From Azophilus sp965199705 (GTDB lineage: Bacteria > Pseudomonadota > Gammaproteobacteria > Pseudomonadales > Azotimanducaceae), in NCBI GenBank assembly GCA_965199705.1, contig OZ241359.1, positions 1,984,001 to 2,048,000 of the forward strand: 64,000 nt of DNA. The letters run 5' to 3'. A program made the translations under genes and the position numbers. The notes under the pieces were generated by a model. It made no database searches. It was not told the DNA's origin and saw only the letters and a program-made list of their open reading frames with translations. Positions 17,414-25,432 of this stretch are shown piece by piece (position 1 is the first letter of the stretch; every line of letters begins with the position of its first letter).

Positions 17414-18217
17414 ATGCAGGAACTGGAAGGCTACCGGGCATTTGCCGAAGCGACCCTGATGCAAGCAGGCGCCATCGCTGCGGCCCGCTTTCGCACTGCG
17501 CTGGCTATCGACAACAAGCTGGCCGAGGACGCCAATGCCGATGGCGCTGGCTTTGATCCGGTAACGGAGGCCGACCGGACGGTGGAGGCAGCGATTCGAG
17601 CCCGGATCGAAGACAGGTTCCCGGAACACGGCATCATCGGCGAGGAGGACAGCCCGCGCCAGGCGACCGCCTCCTGGACCTGGATTCTGGATCCGATCGA
17701 CGGCACCCGGGCCTTCATCACCGGCCTGCCGGTCTGGGGCTGCCTGCTCGGCCTGTTGCGCGACGGCGAGCCAGTGCTCGGGTTCATGCACCAGCCGGTT
17801 CTCGGAGAGACCTTCTCCGGCGACGGCGAAACGGCCTGGGTGCAAGGGCGCAGCGCTCGCAGGCGACTGACCGCCCGCAAGGATGCAGCACTGGCCGACG
17901 CCGTGCTGGCTTCCACGCATCCGGATCTGTTTGACGCCGTCGGCTGGGCGCGCTTCGAGGCCCTCGGCCGGGCCGTGCGCATGACCCGCTACGGCGGCGA
18001 TTGCTACAATTACTGCCTGCTGGCGCACGGACTGATGGATCTGGTGGTTGAAGATCAGCTGAGCCCCTACGACATCCTGCCGCTCGTGCCCATCGTACGC
18101 GGCGCTGGCGGCCTGATCAGCGGCGCCGACGGTGGCCCGGCGCAAGAGGGCCTGGTGATCGCCGCCGCCAATCCGGCCCTGCACCTTCACGCCCTGCGCG
18201 CCATGAACGGCGGCTGA
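17414..18217 (+). CDS. Inositol monophosphatase-family phosphatase, histidinol-phosphatase HisN-like
   Basis: This 267-aa Mg-dependent phosphatase starts at ATG 17414 (MQELEGYRAFAE). Metal-ligand motifs are GEED (76-79) and DPIDGTRAF (93-101), with a C-terminal GGDCYNYCLLAHG block and VEDQLSPYDILPLVPI. The pattern LDPIDGTRAFITGLPVWG is typical of the HisN branch, which dephosphorylates histidinol phosphate. Inositol or nucleotide phosphatase activity cannot be excluded. A CATAAT (17402-17407) sits just upstream and could be a -10 element of a very short leader. The gene is divergent from the DUF2461 gene. Confidence 0.8.
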   Translation: MQELEGYRAFAEATLMQAGAIAAARFRTALAIDNKLAEDANADGAGFDPVTEADRTVEAAIRARIEDRFPEHGIIGEEDSPRQATASWTWILDPIDGTRAFITGLPVWGCLLGLLRDGEPVLGFMHQPVLGETFSGDGETAWVQGRSARRRLTARKDAALADAVLASTHPDLFDAVGWARFEALGRAVRMTRYGGDCYNYCLLAHGLMDLVVEDQLSPYDILPLVPIVRGAGGLISGADGGPAQEGLVIAAANPALHLHALRAMNGG

Positions 18218-18321
18218 ACGCAGATGGCCGGTCGTCATCAGCACCCGAATACGGCGCCGCCGGCAGCCTGCGGCGCAGGCGCCCGGAGCCGCAGCAACCA
18301 CTGTGCAGGAGAAATTTCGCC

Positions 18322-19776
18322 ATGAGCGTCAGGACCGGAGCAGAATATCTCGCCTCCCTGCGTGACAACCGGGCCGTGTGGATGCACGGTGAGCGCATTA
18401 CCGATGTCACCAGAACGCCTGGTCTCGCGCGCGGCGCTGCCACCCTCGCTGGCCTGATGGACCGGCAGCAGGAGCCAGCGCACCTGGACGCCCTCACCTT
18501 CGAGGCGGACGGCGACCGCTATCCGCTCTCGTATCTGATACCGCATCACGCCGAGGACGTGCGCCGCCGGGGCGCCGCCTGCTATCTGTGGGCGCGCTGG
18601 TCAAACGGCATGTTCGGGCGCACGCCGGACTACAAGAACGCATCGGTCACCGCCTTCGCCGGCGCCGCGGATTTTCTGAATGAAGACGGGGTTGGCCCGG
18701 GCGGCCTGGACTTTGCGGCCAACATGCGCGCCTACCATGCCGAAGCCCGACGCCAGGATCTGGTGCTCACGCACACCCTGGTCAACCCGCAATTCAATGC
18801 CGAACGCGCCCGGCAGGGCCTGTCCAGCCCGGAAGTGGCCTTGCAGGCAGTGCGCGAGACGGATGCAGGCGTGATCGTCAACGGCGCTCGGCTGCTGGCG
18901 ACGCTGGGGCCGCTGGCAAATGAAATCGAAGTGTTTCCTTCAACCCTGCTGAAGGCGTCAGAGGACAATATTCCCTTCGCCCTGGCCTTCACCCTGCCCA
19001 TCGAAACGCCGGGCATCCGCCTGATCTGTCGAGACTCCTACGATCATGGACAGTCTTCTTTCGATGCCCCGCTGTCGAGCCGCTACGAGGAAATGGACGC
19101 CGTGGTGATCTTCGATCAGGTGCTCGTGCCCTGGGAGCGATTGTTCATGTATCGCAATCCGCTGCTCTGCAACCGCGCCTTTGCCGAAACCAATGCGGTG
19201 GTACACATGATGCATCAGGTGGCCTGCAACAAGCTGGCAAAGACCGAATTCATCGTCGGCCTGCTGTGCGCGATGGCTCAGGCATCAGACAAGGATCGGG
19301 ACATGAACGTCAAGGGGCAGATCGCCGAAGCGATGTGGACTGCGGAAACCCTGCGCGCACTGCTGTTTGCCGCCGAGCAGCAGCCGGAGCAGGATCGCTG
19401 GGGCCTGTGGATGCCACAACGGCGGCCCCTGGACACGGCCCGCAACCTGTTTCCCCGGCTCTACCCGAAACTGATCGAAACCGTCCACATGCTCGGCTCC
19501 AGCTCACTCATGGCCACGCCCAGCGAAGCCGACTTCAGCAACGACATTGCAGCCGACGTGAACCGCTACTTCGAGCTCGCGAACCTGCCGAGCCGGGATC
19601 GGGTGGCCCTGTTCCGTCTGGCGCAGGATCTGGCCATCTCCGGCTTCGGTAACCGTCAGGTGCTCTACGAGCGGTTCTTTTTCGGGCCGCAGAATGTGAT
19701 GGCGTCGATCTACTTCGACCTGTATCCCAGGGACGAGATGATGGATCGGGTGACAGCCCTGCTGCAGCAGGGTTGA
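18322..19776 (+). CDS. 4-hydroxyphenylacetate 3-hydroxylase (HpaB)-family flavin-dependent oxygenase
   Basis: This 484-aa protein of the HpaB/acyl-CoA-dehydrogenase fold opens with the family's MSVRTGAEYLASLRDNRAVW. It has TLVNPQFNAERA, an internal VPWERLFMY stretch and a C-terminal ALFRLAQDLAISGFGNRQVLYERFF block. Relatives use reduced FADH2 to ortho-hydroxylate phenols; others are 4-hydroxybutyryl-CoA dehydratases. The start ATG 18322 is preceded by AGGAG about 9 nt upstream. No flavin reductase (HpaC) is encoded nearby, so its reductant must come from elsewhere. The substrate is not predictable, and a role with the paa genes at 32.3 kb is speculative. Confidence 0.8.
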   Translation: MSVRTGAEYLASLRDNRAVWMHGERITDVTRTPGLARGAATLAGLMDRQQEPAHLDALTFEADGDRYPLSYLIPHHAEDVRRRGAACYLWARWSNGMFGRTPDYKNASVTAFAGAADFLNEDGVGPGGLDFAANMRAYHAEARRQDLVLTHTLVNPQFNAERARQGLSSPEVALQAVRETDAGVIVNGARLLATLGPLANEIEVFPSTLLKASEDNIPFALAFTLPIETPGIRLICRDSYDHGQSSFDAPLSSRYEEMDAVVIFDQVLVPWERLFMYRNPLLCNRAFAETNAVVHMMHQVACNKLAKTEFIVGLLCAMAQASDKDRDMNVKGQIAEAMWTAETLRALLFAAEQQPEQDRWGLWMPQRRPLDTARNLFPRLYPKLIETVHMLGSSSLMATPSEADFSNDIAADVNRYFELANLPSRDRVALFRLAQDLAISGFGNRQVLYERFFFGPQNVMASIYFDLYPRDEMMDRVTALLQQG

Positions 19777-19830
19777 GCGCGTCGGTCTAGGTTAGCATTG
19801 GCATGGGAATTTCGGGAGGATTGCGTCTTG

Positions 19831-20652
19831 ATGCGTTTCGTGAGTTTCAACGCCAACAGTATCCGCGCTCGGTTGCATCAGCTGGCTGCAATCGTTGACC
19901 GGCACAACCCGGACGTACTGGCCATTCAGGAAACCAAGGTAGAGGATGCCAGCTTCCCGATCGAGGATGTGCAGGCCCTGGGCTTCGAGCATGTCATCGC
20001 CCACGGGCAAAAGACGCATTACGGCGTCGCCCTGCTGTCCAGGCTGCCGCCGAGCGATGCACAGCGCGGCTTCCCCTGGCGGGACGCAGACGAACAGCGG
20101 CGTCTTGTCGTCGCCCGTTACCCGATGGGCAAGCGCAGCGTGCGGGTCATCAACGGCTACTTCCCGCAAGGCGAAAAGCGCAGCCATCCGCTCAAGTTCC
20201 CCGCCAAGGCGCGCTTCTACGCCGATCTCCAGCGCTATCTGGCGGAACATTGTGACCCGGCCGAGCCGCTCATCCTGGCCGGCGACATGAACGTGGCGCC
20301 GGAAGATCTCGACATCGGCATCGGTGAAGACAACCGCAAGCGCTGGCTGCGCGAAGGCAAGACCAGCTTTCTGCCGGAAGAGCGCGCCTGGCTTGGCGAG
20401 CTGATGGCCTGGGGACTGGTGGACGCCTATGCCCAACGCACGCCGACCGAGGAGCGCCGCTACAGCTGGTTCGATTACCGCAGCAAGGGCTTCGAGCGCA
20501 CGCCCAGACGCGGGCTGCGCATTGATCTGGCGCTGGCCACGCCGGATCTGGCAGAAACAGTCACGGCCTGCGGGATCGATTACGAGATTCGCGCCGGGGA
20601 GCGGCCTTCAGATCATTGTCCGATCTGGTGTCACTTTGATCCGAAGATGTAA
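19831..20652 (+). CDS. xthA: Exodeoxyribonuclease III (AP endonuclease family)
   Basis: The enzyme cleaves at abasic sites and has 3'-5' exonuclease activity in base-excision repair. The start ATG 19831 (MRFVSFNANSIRARL) follows GGGAGGA about 10 nt upstream. A longer frame from 19798 would add a non-conserved leader. Motifs are FNANSIR (N8), AIQETKVED (catalytic Glu, about 34), LAGDMNVAPEDLDIG and the C-terminal PSDHCPIW with the catalytic Asp-His pair. The length of 273 aa is normal. The gene converges on the LptA-like gene. Confidence 0.92.
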   Translation: MRFVSFNANSIRARLHQLAAIVDRHNPDVLAIQETKVEDASFPIEDVQALGFEHVIAHGQKTHYGVALLSRLPPSDAQRGFPWRDADEQRRLVVARYPMGKRSVRVINGYFPQGEKRSHPLKFPAKARFYADLQRYLAEHCDPAEPLILAGDMNVAPEDLDIGIGEDNRKRWLREGKTSFLPEERAWLGELMAWGLVDAYAQRTPTEERRYSWFDYRSKGFERTPRRGLRIDLALATPDLAETVTACGIDYEIRAGERPSDHCPIWCHFDPKM

Positions 20653-20693
20653 TGTGACATCAAGTTGTGCCCAGAAAGGATTGAAAAAAATAA

Positions 20694-21254
20694 TTATTCA
20701 GAATTTGGCTTGCGCTGCAAGACAAACTCGATGCCGTCCTCGCCACTGGATTGCAAGCGCTGTTGCCCCAGGTCATAGACGATACGGGAACTGACAATGC
20801 TGAGATCCTCGTTGTTCAGTTTGGCGTCGCCGTGAATCTCCACCAGTTCCTGCTGGTAGCGATAGACGATCTGGCGGCCCTCGGCCTTCGCCACCCGGCC
20901 CCGGTCGTCGGTGAAGGAGGCGCGCGCCGGCGACCCTTGTATCTCGATCCGTTCCGGATTCTCCACATCCCCGAACACGGAGGCGGAGTCCGCCTCGATG
21001 GACCAGCGATCGCCGCTCATGGCGAAGCTGCCGGCAAGACTCAGCACGGTTTCGTCTCCCAGTCGCTCTTCCCAGGCGCGGTCCGCGCGAATCAGTATGG
21101 CCTCACCAGCGCCAGCGGCCATGCTGCCGCTTGCCGACACCAGCAACCAGCCCGCCAGCAAGACCAGGGATCCGATGATCGTTGATCGATATCTGGCCAG
21201 GGAGACCTTCAAGCCGTTCTGCGTCGGAAGCCTGTTTCTGATCGGCATCTTCAT
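20694..21254 (-). CDS. LptA-like (OstA-domain) periplasmic protein
   Basis: This protein of up to 186 aa has an N-terminal hydrophobic signal segment (TIIGSLVLLAGWLLVSASGS, about residues 25-44) followed by a single OstA/LptA-type beta-jelly-roll. In the jelly-roll, DRAWEERLGDETVLSLAGSF, a SIEADSASVFGD repeat and IVYRYQQELVEIHGDAKL recur at OstA spacing. LptA bridges LPS across the periplasm. The start must lie at or beyond about 21212 (TTG) and is most simply ATG 21254, so its 5' end overlaps the start of lptF head to head by 38-80 bp. It could be the main LptA or a paralogue, because the usual lptC-lptA-lptB context is absent. Confidence 0.65.
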   Translation of the reverse strand: MKMPIRNRLPTQNGLKVSLARYRSTIIGSLVLLAGWLLVSASGSMAAGAGEAILIRADRAWEERLGDETVLSLAGSFAMSGDRWSIEADSASVFGDVENPERIEIQGSPARASFTDDRGRVAKAEGRQIVYRYQQELVEIHGDAKLNNEDLSIVSSRIVYDLGQQRLQSSGEDGIEFVLQRKPNSE

Positions 21255-22221
21255 CGCCTACAGCCTAACCCGCTTTTTGACGGAAGCAAACGATGGCCTG
21301 CTCACACCGTCGGTCGTCTTCACCCTGACTGCGCTCAAGGCCGCCATCGCCCTGGAGGTCATCCTCCCGATCTCTCTCTACATCGGCCTGATAGCCGCCC
21401 TGCGGCGCCTGTACTCGGAATGGGAGGTCACCGCACTGCGCGCCGGCGGTTTTCGGGAAGGTCGAATCATGGCCCCGGCCCTGGCCATGGCCAGCAGCGT
21501 CGCCCTGCTGGTGGCGGCCATTTCCCTGCTGGTGCGGCCCTGGGCCTATGCCGAACTCTACGATCTGGAAGCCAATGCCGAAGCCGAAGCCGAGTTGCAG
21601 AGCCTGGCGCCCGGTCGTTTTCATGTGGTGCACGGCAAGGGCGGGCGCACCGTGTTCCTGGACGGGCGGGAAGCGGATCAGTGGCGGGGCGTGTTCCTGC
21701 GCGCAAGGCGTGGCGACGCCCTGGAAGTGATTTCCGCCGACGCCGGGGATTTGCGCCAATTCGTGCGCCCGGATACGCACGAGTTGAATCTGCGTCAGGC
21801 GCTGGTGTTCAAGCAGGCCGGAAAATCCCAGCTGGTCGGGCGCTTCGATGCGTTCGCCATCGATCTGCCAGCGCCCCGGCCAGCGGCAGAAGCGCACCGG
21901 GCGAAGGCCACACCAACCTGGCAGCTGGCCAACTCGGACCGCAACAGCGACCGGGCGGAACTGCAATGGCGCCTCTCCACGGCGCTGTCCACCCTGCTGC
22001 TGGCAGGTCTGGCTGTGCCGTTGAGCCGCACCCGCCCGCGCAAGGGCGCCTATGGCCGTCTGCTGCTCGCGGTTCTGATCTACAGCCTCTACTACAATTT
22101 CATCGGAATCGCCCGCACCGAGGTGGAAAAGGGCGACCTGTACTCGCTCTGGCCGGCGCCCGCCGGCCTGGCCATCTGTCTGGCGCTTGCCTGGCTCCTG
22201 GGACGCCGGAACGCGCCATGA
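21175..22221 (+). CDS. lptF: LPS export ABC transporter permease LptF (YjgP/YjgQ family)
   Basis: This 348-aa inner-membrane permease starts at ATG 21175 (MIVDRYLARETFKPF), the standard LptF opening, with AGGGA just upstream. The frame is open further upstream but only as antisense of the LptA-like gene. Three N-terminal membrane helices, a periplasmic jelly-roll (about residues 125-250) and three C-terminal helices fit the family. LptF and LptG form the channel powered by LptB that extracts LPS from the inner membrane. It overlaps lptG by 4 bp (ATGA). The usual divergent neighbour pepA is absent and is replaced by the LptA-like gene. Confidence 0.85.
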   Translation: MIVDRYLARETFKPFCVGSLFLIGIFIAYSLTRFLTEANDGLLTPSVVFTLTALKAAIALEVILPISLYIGLIAALRRLYSEWEVTALRAGGFREGRIMAPALAMASSVALLVAAISLLVRPWAYAELYDLEANAEAEAELQSLAPGRFHVVHGKGGRTVFLDGREADQWRGVFLRARRGDALEVISADAGDLRQFVRPDTHELNLRQALVFKQAGKSQLVGRFDAFAIDLPAPRPAAEAHRAKATPTWQLANSDRNSDRAELQWRLSTALSTLLLAGLAVPLSRTRPRKGAYGRLLLAVLIYSLYYNFIGIARTEVEKGDLYSLWPAPAGLAICLALAWLLGRRNAP

Positions 22222-23279
22222 CGCTGATGGACCGCTATCTGTTCACGGCGCTGGTCCGCGGCGGCGCGCCGGTGCTGCTGTTGCTGCTCGGTCTCTTCGG
22301 CTTCATCAACCTCACAGAACAACTCGAAGACACGGGCCGAGGCCGCTTTGGCGCCGCAGACGCACTGCTGGTCACCGGCCTGACGCTGCCGAGCATCGCC
22401 CTGGACCTCTTGCCTGTCATCTGTCTGGTCGGCGCCGTCTGGGGCCTTGGCGGGCTTGGCAGCCGACTCGAATTGACGGCGCTGCGGGCTTCCGGGGCCG
22501 GCGTCTGGCGCATCGCTCGACCGCTCCTGGCGTTGCTGGCGCTGATCGTGCTGATCGCCGCATCAGCGCAACAGTGGCTGATTCCGATTCTCGAACGGGA
22601 AGCCTCCATGCACCGCGCCACTCGTTTCATGAGTACGGTACGGGAAGGCGACGCCTACTGGACGCGCACCGAAGCGAGCCTGGTGCGCGTGGGTTCGGTG
22701 GCCTATGGCACCATGCCGATGGACATCGAAATCTATCAACTCGATGATCTCGGACGGGTTTCGCAATTGATTCAGAGCGAGCGCGCGGATCTGGCGCCGG
22801 ACGGCGCCTGGCTGTTGCAACAGGTGGTGCTGTTTCAATTCGACGAGGCGGCCGTCACCCGCCAGGACCTGCCGAGGATGCGCTGGCAAGGGGAGATGGA
22901 CCCAGCGCGCATCGCAGCCCTGCTGCAGGCCGACCACGCCCTCGCCCCCTCCGACCTGATCGGCACCATTCGCCAGCTTGAAGCCAACGATCTGGACGCG
23001 CATCGCTACGAGATGCTGCTCTGGCAACGATTGAGCCTGCCCATCGGGCTGTTCGGCATGGGCCTTCTGGGGCTGCCGTTCGTGCTGGCCAGCAGCCGGG
23101 CGCGGCCACAGAGCGCGCAGGTCGTCGTCTGCCTGATTGTCGGCCTGGGCTGCTACCTGGCGGAACAGGGCGCAGCGCAGATCGGGCTGCTGTACCGATT
23201 ACCCGCCGCGTTGATGACGCTGTCGGTTGACCTGACGGTGCTGGCCAGCGCCCTGGCGCTTATCCGGTTGCGCAGATGA
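22218..23279 (+). CDS. lptG: LPS export ABC transporter permease LptG (YjgP/YjgQ family)
   Basis: This 353-aa partner of LptF starts at ATG 22218 (MTLMDRYLFTALVRGG), overlapping the lptF stop. It has the family topology: three N-terminal helices (from LLLLLGLFGFINL), ELTALRASGAG (the cytoplasmic coupling helix that contacts LptB), a periplasmic domain and three C-terminal helices beginning near LSLPIGLFGMGLLGLPF. It ends overlapping the convergent phosphoesterase gene by 20 bp. Whether this pair carries LPS or is a paralogous set for another lipid cannot be decided from the sequence. Confidence 0.85.
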   Translation: MTLMDRYLFTALVRGGAPVLLLLLGLFGFINLTEQLEDTGRGRFGAADALLVTGLTLPSIALDLLPVICLVGAVWGLGGLGSRLELTALRASGAGVWRIARPLLALLALIVLIAASAQQWLIPILEREASMHRATRFMSTVREGDAYWTRTEASLVRVGSVAYGTMPMDIEIYQLDDLGRVSQLIQSERADLAPDGAWLLQQVVLFQFDEAAVTRQDLPRMRWQGEMDPARIAALLQADHALAPSDLIGTIRQLEANDLDAHRYEMLLWQRLSLPIGLFGMGLLGLPFVLASSRARPQSAQVVVCLIVGLGCYLAEQGAAQIGLLYRLPAALMTLSVDLTVLASALALIRLRR

Positions 23280-24141
23280 TCTCTTCGCGTGCAATCACGC
23301 GGAACTGGCCGCCGTCCTGTTGATGCAGGCGCATCCGGACGGTGATGCAGTCAGGACCCCGGGCCAGGTCCAGGCGCCGAAACGCTGCGTTTTCGGTGGA
23401 CGCGGAACCGGTAGCCAGTACGTGCGCGGGGCCACACCGATAGTGTCGATTCCAGTGACCGTGACCGTGCAAGATCAGATGCATTTGCGGCATCAGGCCG
23501 GCCAGCGCCTCGGCATCGCGCAAGCCACGACGCCGCGACATGACGCCAGAGGTCGGCGGATGATGCAGCGCCAGGAGGCGCAAGCGGTCTCGTCCGGCCT
23601 CCGCCATCAGGCCTTGCAGACGCTGTCTCTGCGCCACGCCCACCTCGCCGCTGGCCATCCCGAAGCCGGTGGGCAGCGCTGTACTGAGGCCATACACGTC
23701 AAGCGCCTCGAACCGCAGCCAAGAAGGGAAACCTTGCCAGAAGGCCGGCTCCGATGTGGTTGCAGACGCTGGCCCGGCGTCTCGGCAATGCAGATATTCG
23801 GCGTAGTGGGCGTGACAGGCGGCCCAGGAATCCTCGGCGTACAGGTCGTGGTTGCCCGGCGTCAGCAAGACCCGCTCGGGCGGGCCCAGGTCTCGAAGCC
23901 AGGCAGCGGCTTCGGCGGCTTCTTCCGGCAAGCCGAGATGCACCAGGTCGCCCGTCACCAGGATCAGATCAGGTTGCAGGCCCTGAACCTCGGCGCTGAG
24001 CGCATCAAGATGACGGCGCAGATGCCGATGCCGGCGACGGCGCCAGGAAAGATAACCGAGCCGGCGCTTGCCCCGAATCAGGCGGGCTGGCACGCACGAC
24101 AGGTCACTGAGATGCGGGTCGGTAATGTGGATCAGGCGCAT
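23260..24141 (-). CDS. Calcineurin-like metallophosphoesterase
   Basis: This 293-aa protein starts at ATG 24141 (MRLIHITDPHLSD). All five metallophosphoesterase motifs are visible in order: DPH near the N-terminus, VTGDLVH, PGNHD, LHHPP and HGHGHWNR. The two-metal site is therefore complete. Family members are phosphodiesterases or phosphomonoesterases of varied specificity, including lipid-linked substrates (UDP-diacylglucosamine hydrolase LpxH has the same fold). It is divergent from the CDP-alcohol phosphatidyltransferase gene with only 38 bp between starts. A role in head-group processing is possible but unproven. Confidence 0.85.
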   Translation of the reverse strand: MRLIHITDPHLSDLSCVPARLIRGKRRLGYLSWRRRRHRHLRRHLDALSAEVQGLQPDLILVTGDLVHLGLPEEAAEAAAWLRDLGPPERVLLTPGNHDLYAEDSWAACHAHYAEYLHCRDAGPASATTSEPAFWQGFPSWLRFEALDVYGLSTALPTGFGMASGEVGVAQRQRLQGLMAEAGRDRLRLLALHHPPTSGVMSRRRGLRDAEALAGLMPQMHLILHGHGHWNRHYRCGPAHVLATGSASTENAAFRRLDLARGPDCITVRMRLHQQDGGQFRVIAREEIICATG

Positions 24142-24179
24142 GACAATGCAATAATCGCGCCTTTGACCGTCGGCTTGCA

Positions 24180-25367
24180 ATGACTGTTGCGCGCATTCTC
24201 GGGCGCTCGGATGTTCGCATCTGGGGCCTTGACTCGGAACAACGCCTGACGCGACAGGTGCAGGCGCTTGGCGGCGTTGATCTCGGCCGGGAGCCGGAAT
24301 CCGGAGAACAGGTACTGCTGCTGCGCGCGGACCATGCCTACGAGCTGCGTATCCTGCAGGCCCTGCAAACCTGCGACGGGGTGCTGACACATGCCGGCCA
24401 GCCGGTGGCGGCAGCCGTTGGCGCCGATCTGGAGGCCGAGGTCACAGCGTATATCCTCGGCAACCGCAAGACGCCCCCGGACGGCTGCGAAACCCGGGAC
24501 GCAGCCTCACTGACCGTCTTCCAGGACGATCTCAGACGGGCGACGGCGCCACTCGTGCGGGCTTTGACGCAGGCCGACGCGCAAGAACTGGAAAGCCTGC
24601 TGTACGGCGCGTCCTACAAGGGCATCACCGATTTCGTCACCAAGTGGTTCTGGCCGAGGCCAGCCAAGGTCGCGGTGCGCCTGTGCGCCAACTGGCGGCT
24701 GTCGCCGAACCTGGTGACCGGCATCGGCGCAGTGCTGGTGCTGGCCGCAACCTGGCTGTTCTGGCTTGGCGCCTGGCTGCCCGGCCTCCTGGCGGCCTGG
24801 CTGATGACGTTTCTGGACACCGTTGACGGCAAGCTGGCCCGGGTCACCATTCAGTCGAGCCGCTTCGGCCACATCCTCGATCACGGCATGGACGTGCTGC
24901 ATCCGCCCTTCTGGTACGCCCTCTGGGGGCTGGCTCTGGCCGACAGCGAGCTGGCCGCTGTTTCCCTGGGCCTTTCATTTTCGCAACTCTTGTGGTTCAT
25001 TGGCGCCGGTTATGTTGGAGGACGCTTGATTGAAGGCCTGTTCCTCACACTGGCCAGGATCGACATGTTCGCCTGGCGCCCGTTTGACGCCTGGTTCCGG
25101 CTGGTGACTGCCCGACGCAATCCCTGCCTGGTGTTGCTGACGCTGGCCTGGCTGATCGGCGCCCCTGCGCTCGGCTTCGTCCTCGTGGCGCTCTGGACTC
25201 TGGCGTCCAGCCTGGTGCTGCTGGCGCGGCTTCTGCAAGCCGGCCTGGCGCGCTGGCGCGGTGGCAGAAACGCACTGGGTTCCTGGCTCGGCGCCGCTGA
25301 CGCGCACAGCCGCTGGCCCAGATCATTCCGTACCTTCGCCACCACCCGCGCCGCCTATGCTGCCTGA
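24180..25367 (+). CDS. CDP-alcohol phosphatidyltransferase with N-terminal degenerate nucleotidyltransferase-like domain
   Basis: This is a 395-aa two-domain protein. Residues 1 to about 150 look like a degenerate nucleotidyltransferase with no GxGxR loop, as in the second half of IPCT-DIPPS-type fusions. From about 160 a six-helix CDP-alcohol phosphotransferase domain carries the complete signature D-x2-DG-x2-AR-x8-G-x3-D-x3-D (DTVDGKLAR through GHILDHGMD, about 217-242). Such enzymes transfer a phospho-alcohol between CDP and a lipid or alcohol acceptor. The Tam41-like nucleotidyltransferase and flippase genes follow downstream, and the LicC-like enzyme at 13938 could supply its CDP-alcohol. 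The lipid made is unknown. Confidence 0.8.
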   Translation: MTVARILGRSDVRIWGLDSEQRLTRQVQALGGVDLGREPESGEQVLLLRADHAYELRILQALQTCDGVLTHAGQPVAAAVGADLEAEVTAYILGNRKTPPDGCETRDAASLTVFQDDLRRATAPLVRALTQADAQELESLLYGASYKGITDFVTKWFWPRPAKVAVRLCANWRLSPNLVTGIGAVLVLAATWLFWLGAWLPGLLAAWLMTFLDTVDGKLARVTIQSSRFGHILDHGMDVLHPPFWYALWGLALADSELAAVSLGLSFSQLLWFIGAGYVGGRLIEGLFLTLARIDMFAWRPFDAWFRLVTARRNPCLVLLTLAWLIGAPALGFVLVALWTLASSLVLLARLLQAGLARWRGGRNALGSWLGAADAHSRWPRSFRTFATTRAAYAA

Positions 25368-25432
25368 AGTCGCCCTTGCATGGCGCCTGAGGCGCGGCCA
25401 GCGGATTCGGTAATCGGGTACAGTGCTTCGAT

